Position numbers and translations under genes: made by a program. 64,000 nt of DNA from Candidatus Obscuribacterales bacterium (lineage in GTDB: Bacteria; Cyanobacteriota; Vampirovibrionia; Obscuribacterales; Obscuribacteraceae), in assembly GCA_019637435.1 (NCBI GenBank), contig JAHBVO010000005.1, positions 62,001-126,000 on the forward strand. Direction: 5' to 3'. Within the stretch, counting starts at the first letter, position 1. Every line of letters starts with the position of its first letter. Positions 25,918-34,388 of this stretch are shown here, one piece after another. A model generated the notes under the pieces. It did no database searches, was not told the origin of the DNA, and was given only the letters and a program-made list of their open reading frames with translations.

Positions 25918-28043
25918 TGAGCGGTCTGGCACCCGAGGGTGAAAAGTCAGATCGTAATCCGATATCGGATTACGAACATGAGGATCGTAGTCCGATATCG
26001 GAGTGCGAAACTGGAAATCGTACTTCGATATCGGAGTTGAAATACTCGGGACTAGTAAAGCCCCGCCAGGCGGTACTTTCCAGCCAGCCGTACGATGCAC
26101 CGATGGAGGGCCGCGCTCGCTCGATTCGGTTCGACTTTAACGAGAGTACGGAGCCAATTGAAGGTTGCTATCCAGAAGGACTGCCAGCTGAAGTCGTGAG
26201 CATGTATCCTGAGTACGGCGAACTTCTTCAAAAGTTGGCGGTGCGATTTGAACTCAGTCCTGAAAATTTCATTCTCACAAATGGAAGCGACGAAGCGATA
26301 TCGTTGATCTCAAATACGTTTATCGAGCAGGGTCAAGATACTGCGCTAATTTCGACGCCTTGCTTCTTTATGATCAAACAATGCTTGCGACTTGCCGGGG
26401 CGATCTTGCAAGAGGTTTCAGTCGACAAAGAGTTGCAATTTGACCTTGACGAAATAGACGCTCAGTTGAAATTAAGACCGAAATTGGCAATGTTTGCAAC
26501 GCCGGATAACCCGACTGGAAGCGTCATTCCGACTAATACGATTGAAACCTGGTGCCAGCTCTATCCAGACGTTCTCATCGTTATCGACGAAGCATACGGT
26601 GAATTCGCAGGGACGAGCGTGATACCACTTATAAATAAGTACGATAATCTTTTAGTGCTGAAGACTTTCTCCAAGGCTTGGGGGATGGCGGGGTTTCGCT
26701 TGGGAATGGTTGTAGGAAACGGGCGCCTGATCGAGTTTTTGAAGCGTGTCAAATTGCCTTACAGTGTAAATTCGGCAGCTGTTTTCACGGCGGTGCGTCT
26801 GCTCGATCGCGAACCCGATATGGCAGCGCGTGTCTCTGAAACCGTAAGACTGCGCACGCGATTAGCTAAATTTCTCGACGACCGCGGATATAAAGTTCGG
26901 GAAACGAATGCGAATTGGTGCCTGCTCGGCACAGGATTTCTTGCAACGAAGTTCTCAGAATTCACTGCGTCAAAAAATCTGTTGGTTCGCAACCGCAGCA
27001 CATCCGAATTCTCCAGATTTGCCGACGCTGGTTCATCCGGTAGTGAGCAGTCAATGACTTCCTCTGCTTTCGAGCCCATGTGGGGTCTGATCCGCATTTC
27101 AGCAGGGAACGCGGACGAAGTAGCAGTCTTTGAAAAGATCGTCGATCAGTTTCGAGAAAGCTACGCATTGATCTTTGATCTCGACGGCACACTGGTCGAC
27201 ACTTCAAAAAGTTTTGATAAAACCGTAGAGTATCTTGTCGAAAAATATAGTGGCGCGAAGCTCGATCTCCGCGAATTGGCTGAACTCAGGCGCGAAGGTG
27301 GTTTTAACGACGATTGGGTTGCTTCGCGGGAATTGCTCAGGCGTCGTGGCTTTGATATATCTCTGGCCGAGATCACACGTGACGGTGAGAGTTTCTATCT
27401 ATCAATTGCCAGAGATAACGAAGAGCTTTTGTTGCCTCTATCGCTTTTAAGGCAACTGAGAAAGCGCCATCCACTGTTCATCGTAACAGGCAGAACGCGT
27501 GCCGAATACGCTCCCATCTGGGGCGAGCGATTCGATCCCCTGTTTGAACGAGTGTATTGCGTTGACGACGTTCCCGGTTGTCGAGCCAAACCGCATCCGG
27601 ACTATCTGCTACAGGTGTTGAAAGACTCCGGCATCACGAGCGGTGCATACATCGGAAACGCAGTCGACGACATGCAGGCAGCCTGTGCCGCCGGTCTTAC
27701 TGCGATAGGAGTGGCCGAGGTTCTGGTCGGCAAGCCGAGCACAGCAGGTGCAACCGCGGGGGCAGAGCTTCGCGAGCCGACCACAGCAGGTGCAGCCGCG
27801 GGGGCAGAGCTTCGCGAGCCGAGCACAGCAGGTGCAGCCGCGGGGTCAGACGGTCACGAGCCGACCACAACAGGTGCGGAGAATTTTGATGAGAAAGAGT
27901 CCGAAACTTCTTCAAGTGCATCCGAGCAGCATTGCCAGCGAACCGCGCTGATACGTGCCGGAGCACACGCCATAATCTCTAACTGCACAGAACTAGAGGA
28001 ACTTCTCATGGTGTCATCAGCTCCTCAGTCGTCCGAAACTTAA
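25914..28043 (+). CDS. hisC: HisC histidinol-phosphate aminotransferase fused to a HAD phosphatase domain
   Basis: 709 residues. Residues ~60-410 are a PLP aminotransferase of the HisC type: FDFNEST, YPEYGELLQKLA, ATPDNPTGSVIP, VIDEAYGEF and the PLP lysine in KTFSKAWGMAGFRLG (K254). Residues ~418-705 are a HAD domain with the nucleophile motif FDLDGTLVD (D422), FIVTGRTR and AKPHPDYLLQVL...YIGNAVDDMQAA. The HAD part probably supplies histidinol-phosphate phosphatase, the step after HisC; no other such enzyme is in the operon. Residues 12-46 are three in-frame palindromic units, and residues ~607-655 are a 14-residue tandem repeat inserted in the HAD domain. ATG 25914 overlaps the hisG stop. 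Confidence 0.9.
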   Translation: MMSGLAPEGEKSDRNPISDYEHEDRSPISECETGNRTSISELKYSGLVKPRQAVLSSQPYDAPMEGRARSIRFDFNESTEPIEGCYPEGLPAEVVSMYPEYGELLQKLAVRFELSPENFILTNGSDEAISLISNTFIEQGQDTALISTPCFFMIKQCLRLAGAILQEVSVDKELQFDLDEIDAQLKLRPKLAMFATPDNPTGSVIPTNTIETWCQLYPDVLIVIDEAYGEFAGTSVIPLINKYDNLLVLKTFSKAWGMAGFRLGMVVGNGRLIEFLKRVKLPYSVNSAAVFTAVRLLDREPDMAARVSETVRLRTRLAKFLDDRGYKVRETNANWCLLGTGFLATKFSEFTASKNLLVRNRSTSEFSRFADAGSSGSEQSMTSSAFEPMWGLIRISAGNADEVAVFEKIVDQFRESYALIFDLDGTLVDTSKSFDKTVEYLVEKYSGAKLDLRELAELRREGGFNDDWVASRELLRRRGFDISLAEITRDGESFYLSIARDNEELLLPLSLLRQLRKRHPLFIVTGRTRAEYAPIWGERFDPLFERVYCVDDVPGCRAKPHPDYLLQVLKDSGITSGAYIGNAVDDMQAACAAGLTAIGVAEVLVGKPSTAGATAGAELREPTTAGAAAGAELREPSTAGAAAGSDGHEPTTTGAENFDEKESETSSSASEQHCQRTALIRAGAHAIISNCTELEELLMVSSAPQSSET
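25949..26041. repeat. Palindromic GATATC array VII (3 copies), in frame in hisC
   Basis: Cores at 25959, 25992 and 26025, exactly 33 bp (11 codons) apart. They are translated as RNPISDYE, RSPISECE and RTSISELK, each followed by a short variable linker. The reading frame crosses all three without a stop. The segment precedes the conserved start of the aminotransferase fold. Confidence 0.95.
27734..27872 (+). repeat. 42-bp minisatellite in the HAD part of hisC
   Basis: Three tandem 42-bp units and a partial fourth, encoding variants of PSTAGATAGAELRE (14 residues). Units differ by few bases. The repeat is in frame and sits between two conserved strands of the HAD fold, after AIGVAEVLVG and well before ALIRAGAHAIISN, so it should form a flexible surface loop. 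Confidence 0.93.
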
Positions 28044-28111
28044 CGGTCCAAGATATCAGTCCGAAACCAAACGTTTAACAGCAACAAAACATCTACAGCG
28101 GAGCAATAGAA

Positions 28112-28741
28112 ATGTCCACTCAACAATCACCGCAAAATTCAGTCAAACCGGCTCGCATCGGTAGCGTTCGCCGCAGCACAAAAGAGACTAACATTTTTAT
28201 TGAGGTAAATCTCGACGACTCATCGCGACGCGAAATTCGAACGTCCTTACCATTTCTCAACCATATGCTCGACGCATTGGCTTGTCACGGGCGTTTCGGT
28301 TTAGTCGTCACCGCTGATGGTGACATCGATGTTGACCCTCACCACCTGATCGAAGATACGGGTATAGTTCTGGGAGAAGCGATCTATGAAGCATTAGGGA
28401 GCTTGAAAGGCATCGAACGCTCAGCCAGTTTCACTTATCCAATGGACGGCACGCTCGTTCAAGTTGCCCTGGACATTTGTGGTCGCCGCAATCTGGTCTG
28501 GAATATCAGCTTTGGAAATTTCACCGTCGGCAATCTGGATCCAAACCTGTTCCGCGAATTCTTTAAGGGTTTCGTCGACGGCATGAAAACAACGCTACAC
28601 GTTAACTGCCTCTATCGCGACAACGATCACCACGCTATCGAGGCTACATTTAAAGCGCTCGCACGCGCTTTGAGAGAGGCCGTTAAGCGTCTTGATACAG
28701 ACGAATATCTGAGCACCAAAGGCGTCCTGGACGAGAAATAG
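28112..28741 (+). CDS. hisB: Imidazoleglycerol-phosphate dehydratase
   Basis: Step 7: IGP to imidazole acetol phosphate. 209 residues, the usual monofunctional length. Metal-binding motifs are FLNHMLDALACHG, DPHHLIEDTGIVLGEA and CLYRDNDHHAIEATFKALARAL. R-x-T-K-E-T-N near the start is typical of the family. There is no fused phosphatase as in enteric HisB, which agrees with the HAD domain on HisC doing that job. It lies 68 bp after hisC. Confidence 0.96.
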   Translation: MSTQQSPQNSVKPARIGSVRRSTKETNIFIEVNLDDSSRREIRTSLPFLNHMLDALACHGRFGLVVTADGDIDVDPHHLIEDTGIVLGEAIYEALGSLKGIERSASFTYPMDGTLVQVALDICGRRNLVWNISFGNFTVGNLDPNLFREFFKGFVDGMKTTLHVNCLYRDNDHHAIEATFKALARALREAVKRLDTDEYLSTKGVLDEK

Positions 28742-28762
28742 TGCACTGAAGGAATCGATCAC

Positions 28763-29401
28763 TTGAAACAACTTGAAGCCAAAACCATGCCTACAGAAAA
28801 CATATCCATCGAAGTCATCGACGCCGCCGGCGGAAACATCGGCAGCCTCTGCCGGGCACTGGACCGGCTCGGCGCCTCGTACACGCTGGTGAACGGCGAG
28901 TCGCTGCCAACCGGAACAAAGCCCCTGATTTTACCTGGAGTCGGAAACTTCGGCGCCGTTATGAAACGCCTTCGCGATACGAAGCTGGATAGACGAATCG
29001 TTGATATCGCCAGTAGTGGCGTTCCCTTGCTAGGCATTTGCGTCGGTCTGCAAGTTTTGTTCGATGGCAGCGAGGAATCACCGGGCATCAATGGCTTAGG
29101 GCTACTGGAGGGAACCGTAATAAAGTTTACGGAGGGTAAAGTTCCTCAAATAGGCTGGAATAGCGTTATATCTCAGACGCCAGGCTGGCAATCCGGTTTC
29201 GTGTACTTCGTCAACTCCTACTTCGCTTCACCAAAGCAACCGGATGTGGTGCTTTATCAGTCTGAATATTTTAAACCGTTCTGCGCTGCCGTGAAAAAAG
29301 GAAACATAACGGCGTTTCAGTTCCACCCCGAGAAAAGCGGTCAGTTTGGCATCGGACTGCTTAAACACTGGCTGGACGACGCAGCTCTCTGTAAGGAATA
29401 A
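28763..29401 (+). CDS. hisH: Imidazole glycerol phosphate synthase, glutaminase subunit
   Basis: Step 5, with HisF: releases ammonia from glutamine. 212 residues from TTG 28763 (AAGGA nine bases upstream), or 204 from ATG 28787, which has no clear ribosome binding site. Class I amidotransferase triad: nucleophile Cys in LLGICVGLQVLF, and His/Glu in FQFHPEKSG. The stop codon is followed in frame by GTG, 14 AAC codons, AGA, AAG and TAA. Confidence 0.95.
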   Translation: MKQLEAKTMPTENISIEVIDAAGGNIGSLCRALDRLGASYTLVNGESLPTGTKPLILPGVGNFGAVMKRLRDTKLDRRIVDIASSGVPLLGICVGLQVLFDGSEESPGINGLGLLEGTVIKFTEGKVPQIGWNSVISQTPGWQSGFVYFVNSYFASPKQPDVVLYQSEYFKPFCAAVKKGNITAFQFHPEKSGQFGIGLLKHWLDDAALCKE

Positions 29402-29603
<202 letters not shown>

Positions 29604-30410
29604 ATGCACCCAGTTGAAACAACTATGAACGACCCAGTTATTACAGCCTCCGGCCTGTGTAAGCGCATAATTCCCTGCATGGACATCGCCGATGGTCGAA
29701 TAGTCAAAGGAGTCAAGTTTGCAAACCTGCGCGACGCCGGCGACCCCGTCGAACAGGCAATTGCTTATGAGAATCAAGGCGCTGACGAGTTGATGTTCCT
29801 GGATATCACCGCATCGCATGAAGGAAGAAAAACCACCCGAGAACTCGTTCGCCATGTCGCAGAACAACTCAGTATTCCTCTAACTGTCGGCGGTGGCATC
29901 TCTCAGGTATCGGATGTGGAGGCGCTTCTAAATGCTGGCGCCGATAAAGTCTCCATGAACACTGCAGCTGTGCTGAATCCCGATCTTATCGATGGCGTAG
30001 CAAATGCCTTTGGCTCTCAATGCTGCGTTGTCGCAATCGACGCTCGTTTAAACAAACAGACCGGGCGCTGGAAAGTCCTCATAAGGGGAGGTCGGGAAGA
30101 TACGGAACTGGATGCTTTGGACTGGGCAAATGAATGCATCGCCCGTGGTGCCGGCGAAATTCTACTCACTTCGTGGGATTTTGATGGAACCAAACAAGGT
30201 TTCGACCTGAAATTGACAAGCACATTCGCTGATTTACCTGTCCCAATCATCGCCTCCGGCGGTGCCGCCGGAGCCGACTGCTTCGTGGACGTATTCCAGG
30301 AAGGCAGAGCTGACGCAGCTTTGGCGGCCAGCATATTCCACTTCTCGGAGTGCACGGTAGGACAGATAAAGGAAGTTCTCAAACAGAAGGGAGTCAAGGT
30401 CAGAATATGA
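29604..30410 (+). CDS. hisF: Imidazole glycerol phosphate synthase, cyclase subunit
   Basis: Step 5 with HisH: PRFAR + NH3 to IGP and AICAR. A TIM barrel; the two catalytic aspartates are in IPCMDIADGRIVKG and VVAIDAR. Other motifs are ELMFLDITASHEGR, VGGGISQVSDVEALLNAGADKVSMNTA and IIASGGAAGADCF. The start is 29604 or, more likely by family length, ATG 29625 (before ITASGLCKRIIPC). The stop overlaps the hisA::I::E start (ATGA). Confidence 0.96.
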   Translation: MHPVETTMNDPVITASGLCKRIIPCMDIADGRIVKGVKFANLRDAGDPVEQAIAYENQGADELMFLDITASHEGRKTTRELVRHVAEQLSIPLTVGGGISQVSDVEALLNAGADKVSMNTAAVLNPDLIDGVANAFGSQCCVVAIDARLNKQTGRWKVLIRGGREDTELDALDWANECIARGAGEILLTSWDFDGTKQGFDLKLTSTFADLPVPIIASGGAAGADCFVDVFQEGRADAALAASIFHFSECTVGQIKEVLKQKGVKVRI

Positions 30411-31648
30411 TCATTCCAAGCATCGACATAATGGATGGAAGAGCGGTCCAGTTGAGACAGGGGCGCACACACGTTTTGACCAGCGAGAAATCGCCTGTGG
30501 AACTTGCAAAGGAATTTAACCGCTACGGCGAAGTTGCAGTGATCGATTTGGACGCAGCACTCGGCTCCGGTAGCAATCGAGAACTCGTGAAGGAGCTTTG
30601 CCGCGTTGCAGATGTTCGCGCCGGAGGTGGCGTAAGAGACGTGGAATCTGCCCGCGACCTGCTCCGCGCCGGCGCGAAGAAGGTAATCATTGGCACAGCC
30701 GCAGAGCCCGAGCTCCTCTCCAAGCTGCCCGCCGACCGCGTGATGGTGGCTCTAGACCAGGTCGACGGCAAGGTAGTAGATCACGGTTGGAAAACTTCGA
30801 CCGGCGAATCTGTTTTCGGACGCGCCGAGCGGCTGTCGCCATTTTGCAGCAGTTTCCTCAGTACTTTCGTCAGTGGGGAAGGTTGCATGGAGGGCGTGGA
30901 CGAAAACATGGTCGTCGAACTTCGCGATGGTCTTAAACGTCCCCTCACCATCGCTGGTGGCGTCTCCAGCACAAGCGATGCCGTCAGTTTGAATAAGCTC
31001 GGAGTCGACGTTCAAGTAGGCATGGCTCTCTATACTGGAAAACTAGATCTTGGAGAATCACTTTCCGACTCGCTAAAATGGACCGCGGATGGTTTGATTC
31101 CGACAATCGTACAGGACACTTTCGGTAATGTGCTCATGGTGGCATACAGCTCGAAAGAATCGCTCATAACAGCTCTCGCGGATGGAACCGGAACATACTT
31201 CAGCCGGTCCAGGAATCAAATCTGGAAAAAGGGCGAAACCTCCGGCAATCTGCAAACCCTGATTTCCTGCCGAACCGACTGTGACAGCGACGCGCTCGTC
31301 TTTACCGTACTGCAGGACGGCGTCGCCTGCCACAACGGCAGCTACACATGTTTCAACAACGATACCGTCAGACCATTCGACCTCCAGAGCTTGTTCAATA
31401 TCATCGCCGAACGAAAAGCCGCCATTACCGAAGGGCAGGAACTCTCCTACACTCAAAAGTTGTTGACAAAACGATCGATGCTCAACAAGAAAATTATGGA
31501 AGAGGCGTATGAAGTGGTATCACATACGGACCGCGAAAATTTGAAGTGGGAGATCGCCGATTTACTCTACTTCGTTTCAGTTCTGGCAAGCGCAGAAGGA
31601 ATTTCCTGGAAGGAGATTCAAAATGAACTCGGAGGCCGCCACAAATAA
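30407..31648 (+). CDS. hisA: Trifunctional HisA-HisI-HisE fusion
   Basis: 413 residues from ATG 30407. Residues 1-~220 are HisA (ProFAR isomerase): catalytic Asp in IPSIDIMDGRAV and in VALDQVDGKV (D117), plus VRAGGGVRDVESARDLLRAGA (part of the phosphate site). Residues ~228-325 are HisI (PR-AMP cyclohydrolase): FGNVLMVAYSSKESL, SRNQIWKKGETSGN, CRTDCDSDALVF and ACHNGSYTCF with its zinc ligands. Residues ~328-413 are HisE (PR-ATP pyrophosphatase): KRSMLNKKIMEEAYEVV and WEIADLLYFVSVL. Pathway steps 2, 3 and 4 sit on one chain, in reverse order along it. hisD starts on the next base. Confidence 0.93.
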   Translation: MIIPSIDIMDGRAVQLRQGRTHVLTSEKSPVELAKEFNRYGEVAVIDLDAALGSGSNRELVKELCRVADVRAGGGVRDVESARDLLRAGAKKVIIGTAAEPELLSKLPADRVMVALDQVDGKVVDHGWKTSTGESVFGRAERLSPFCSSFLSTFVSGEGCMEGVDENMVVELRDGLKRPLTIAGGVSSTSDAVSLNKLGVDVQVGMALYTGKLDLGESLSDSLKWTADGLIPTIVQDTFGNVLMVAYSSKESLITALADGTGTYFSRSRNQIWKKGETSGNLQTLISCRTDCDSDALVFTVLQDGVACHNGSYTCFNNDTVRPFDLQSLFNIIAERKAAITEGQELSYTQKLLTKRSMLNKKIMEEAYEVVSHTDRENLKWEIADLLYFVSVLASAEGISWKEIQNELGGRHK

Positions 31649-33037
31649 ATGATTAGAGTATTTCAGAAAAGCGACGCGTACAAATTCATCGCTCAACTTA
31701 CAGGAACAGGCGATCCAAAAAACGCTTCTCCCAGCACTATGGGCGATGGCAGAGTTGAGATAGCTGAGGTCTCAACCTCAGATAAGATCAACGGAAACTG
31801 CAATCAAAAGACCGACGAAACAGGAACGGATACCCAACGCTCGATCGAAAGTGCAGTCCGCGACATAATCGCCACTGTCCGTCGAGACGGCGACGCCGGC
31901 GTTCAGCACATCGCGCGCCAGCTCGGGGATGCCGCCCCGTTTCGCCTGTCCGCAGATGCGATCGAAAAGGCCCTGTGTGAAACCGATTCAGCCACCAAAA
32001 ACACCCTGCAGATAGCAGCCGGACGCATCCGCAACTTCGGTAAAGCCATCGTAGATAGTGTCACGCCTGTCACCCTCGACTGCGGCGAATTTCAAACCGG
32101 TATCGACTACCGCCCGGTCCGGCGTGTGGCGTGCTACGTTCCGGCAGGTCGGTATCCACTTCCTTCGACAGCGCTTATGACAGCAGTCACGGCCCGCGTA
32201 GCCGGGGTCGACGAAGTCGTAATTGTTTCTCCTCAACTAAAGACGGAAATAGTTGCTGCCGGCACCATGGCCGGTGTCACGGAGTTTTACCAGATCGGCG
32301 GCGCCCAGGCTGTCGCGGCTATGACATTTGGAACAGAAACAATCGATGCCGTCGACATGATCGTCGGCCCAGGCAACGCATATGTCACCGAGGCAAAGCG
32401 CCAATTGCAGGGCACAGTCGGCATCGACATGCTGGCTGGACCAAGCGAAATTTGCGTCATCGCTGACGACACCGCTAACCCGGAATGGCTCAGCCTCGAC
32501 CTTCTTTCGCAAGCCGAACATGATCCCGACGCGCGCGCTTACCTCCTGACGGATAGCCTCAGAATCGCCAATGAGGTTGCAGAACTCGTGGAGCGCGATG
32601 TGAAGAAGCTCAAATTGCCTGCGTTTCTGAAAGAATCACTCGGTGCAAGCGCCGTCATAGTTTTAAACGATATCGATGACTGCATCGACGCCGCGAATAA
32701 AATTGCACCGGAACACCTGCTTCTTGCCGTCGACAATCCGGAATTGTTGAAATCAAAACTCACCAGTTATGGTGCCCTATTTATGGGACACGGATGTACT
32801 GTCGCATTCGGCGATTACATGGCGGGTCCGAACCATACTCTTCCGACCAACCGCTCGGCGAAGTTTCAAGGTTGCCTGTCTCCGCTCACCTTCTTGCGAC
32901 CCCAATCATGGATCAAAGTTGCCACGACGGCCCGGAATCTCGCAAATGAAACTGCGGATTTTGCCAATATCGAAGGATTGACAGCTCACGCCGCTGCCGC
33001 ATCAGCTCGAACGAAACAGACTTCGCCATCCAGCTGA
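31649..33037 (+). CDS. hisD: Histidinol dehydrogenase
   Basis: The last two oxidations, histidinol to histidine, with NAD and zinc. 462 residues, slightly long because of a ~50-residue low-conservation stretch (residues ~20-65). Motifs: VPAGRYPLPSTALMTAVTARVAGV, GGAQAVAAMTFGTETI, VGPGNAYVTEAKRQL, GIDMLAGPSEICVIAD, LSQAEHDPDA, PEHLLLAVDN and AGPNHTLPTNRSAKFQGCLS. It starts immediately after the hisA::I::E stop, and is the last gene of the operon. Confidence 0.96.
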   Translation: MIRVFQKSDAYKFIAQLTGTGDPKNASPSTMGDGRVEIAEVSTSDKINGNCNQKTDETGTDTQRSIESAVRDIIATVRRDGDAGVQHIARQLGDAAPFRLSADAIEKALCETDSATKNTLQIAAGRIRNFGKAIVDSVTPVTLDCGEFQTGIDYRPVRRVACYVPAGRYPLPSTALMTAVTARVAGVDEVVIVSPQLKTEIVAAGTMAGVTEFYQIGGAQAVAAMTFGTETIDAVDMIVGPGNAYVTEAKRQLQGTVGIDMLAGPSEICVIADDTANPEWLSLDLLSQAEHDPDARAYLLTDSLRIANEVAELVERDVKKLKLPAFLKESLGASAVIVLNDIDDCIDAANKIAPEHLLLAVDNPELLKSKLTSYGALFMGHGCTVAFGDYMAGPNHTLPTNRSAKFQGCLSPLTFLRPQSWIKVATTARNLANETADFANIEGLTAHAAAASARTKQTSPSS

Positions 33038-33048
33038 GAGCGCGACTA

Positions 33049-34131
33049 TTATCTAAAACGCCCTGGAGCCGCCGTTTTCTCGTCATTAATAGGAGTCAGG
33101 CTCGAATAAGTACGATGCGGCTTCTGCCCAGCCAGAACGCCCTCACTGTCATCCTCAAGCGTGGGTTCCTGATGGAAGCTGGCAAGAATCCGCTTGCGAT
33201 ACTTGTACGCAAGTAACGCCATCACCGGAGTGCCAACACATACGACCATACCGACAACCACAATCGCTAGCAAAATGAGATTACTAGTGACGTTCACAGA
33301 ATGGCTGAGCGATTGGAGATTGTCTTCGAGATTGGCAAGGTGTTCCTCGACCCCGGCAACCGGCTTCGGCAAATCTTGAATCGGCGCGCGCAACTGACGC
33401 ACAGTGTCTTCCAATTCATCAAGTTTTTTGCCCATCTTAGCGATCGTGGTATGCACCTCACGCATCTGGTTGTTAGTCGCAGCCAACTCATGATTGGTTG
33501 ACTGCACCGCGCGCGTCGTCGCTAGAATCTCGTTCTTGGTGTTCTGCACAGCGATTTTTGTATCGACCAGCTCGCCCTTGGTAGCAACGACCTCATTCTT
33601 GGTGGCAAGCAATTCGTTTCTAGTTGTCGACATCACACCACGAACATCCTTGATAGCATCCTTTGTGTCGGACACCTCGGTCACCGTGGTTTTGAGCATC
33701 GAATTAATCTTGTTCATGTCATCACGAACGTCGTGAATCTCGCGATCGATACCTTTGATGTCTCGACGCAATCCAAGCATCGGCTTTTGCAGTCCGACGA
33801 TTGGCGCTTGAAGTCGCACGATTTGCTGCTCCAGTTTGACGACGGTTTCCTGCATGTCAGTTATCGGGTCATAAACCCACTGCAGCGGATTTAAACTGAA
33901 TCCTTTGTGCTGTTTTTTGACCTGGTCGAAAGAAGGCAGCTTCTTCGGCTCCATGTCCTTCCTGGTAAGTGAAACACCATCAACCTCGCGTGCAGCCTCG
34001 ACGACATTGTCATCTTCGCTGTCATCTGGCTGGAGCGCCAGCGCAGGCGCTCCAAGGAGGAAGAAGCCAGCCGCGAGCATGACCATACCCGCCCGACCGG
34101 CGACTTTCAGATTTCTAGGATAACCCCTCAT
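33049..34131 (-). CDS. Secreted/anchored coiled-coil protein with heptad repeats
   Basis: About 360 residues from ATG 34131, which has GGAGG at good spacing (an upstream in-frame start at 34200 is less likely). A signal peptide (MVMLAAGFFLLGAPALA) leads to an extracytoplasmic region. Residues ~130-270 form a long coiled coil with a striking seven-residue repeat, T-K-x-E-[LV]-x-A repeated about eight times. One helix near the C-terminus (LILLAIVVVGMVVCVGTPVMALLAY) anchors it, leaving a ~50-residue cytoplasmic tail. It resembles a tether or spacer; no family recognised. It converges on hisD. Confidence 0.75.
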   Translation of the reverse strand: MRGYPRNLKVAGRAGMVMLAAGFFLLGAPALALQPDDSEDDNVVEAAREVDGVSLTRKDMEPKKLPSFDQVKKQHKGFSLNPLQWVYDPITDMQETVVKLEQQIVRLQAPIVGLQKPMLGLRRDIKGIDREIHDVRDDMNKINSMLKTTVTEVSDTKDAIKDVRGVMSTTRNELLATKNEVVATKGELVDTKIAVQNTKNEILATTRAVQSTNHELAATNNQMREVHTTIAKMGKKLDELEDTVRQLRAPIQDLPKPVAGVEEHLANLEDNLQSLSHSVNVTSNLILLAIVVVGMVVCVGTPVMALLAYKYRKRILASFHQEPTLEDDSEGVLAGQKPHRTYSSLTPINDEKTAAPGRFR

Positions 34132-34388
34132 TCCGCCTCCGCAGCTGCTCTTGATAGATGTTGATGAATCAACTAGAGCCGTACATACCGTAAGCTTCAT
34201 GAAACGATATGTTTTTGTCTACATAGCACTATAAGGATTAAGGGGTGCCGCCCGCCAGCCGGTTTCCCCCATAAAGGTCCTTCTGTGTCTAGAAACCCTG
34301 ACAAGTTCAGGTTTTCCGTCTGGATAAAATCGCGATAAAATTTGAAGATTGAAACCGTAAACACGCCTCCAACACAAGTGAGAGAAGT

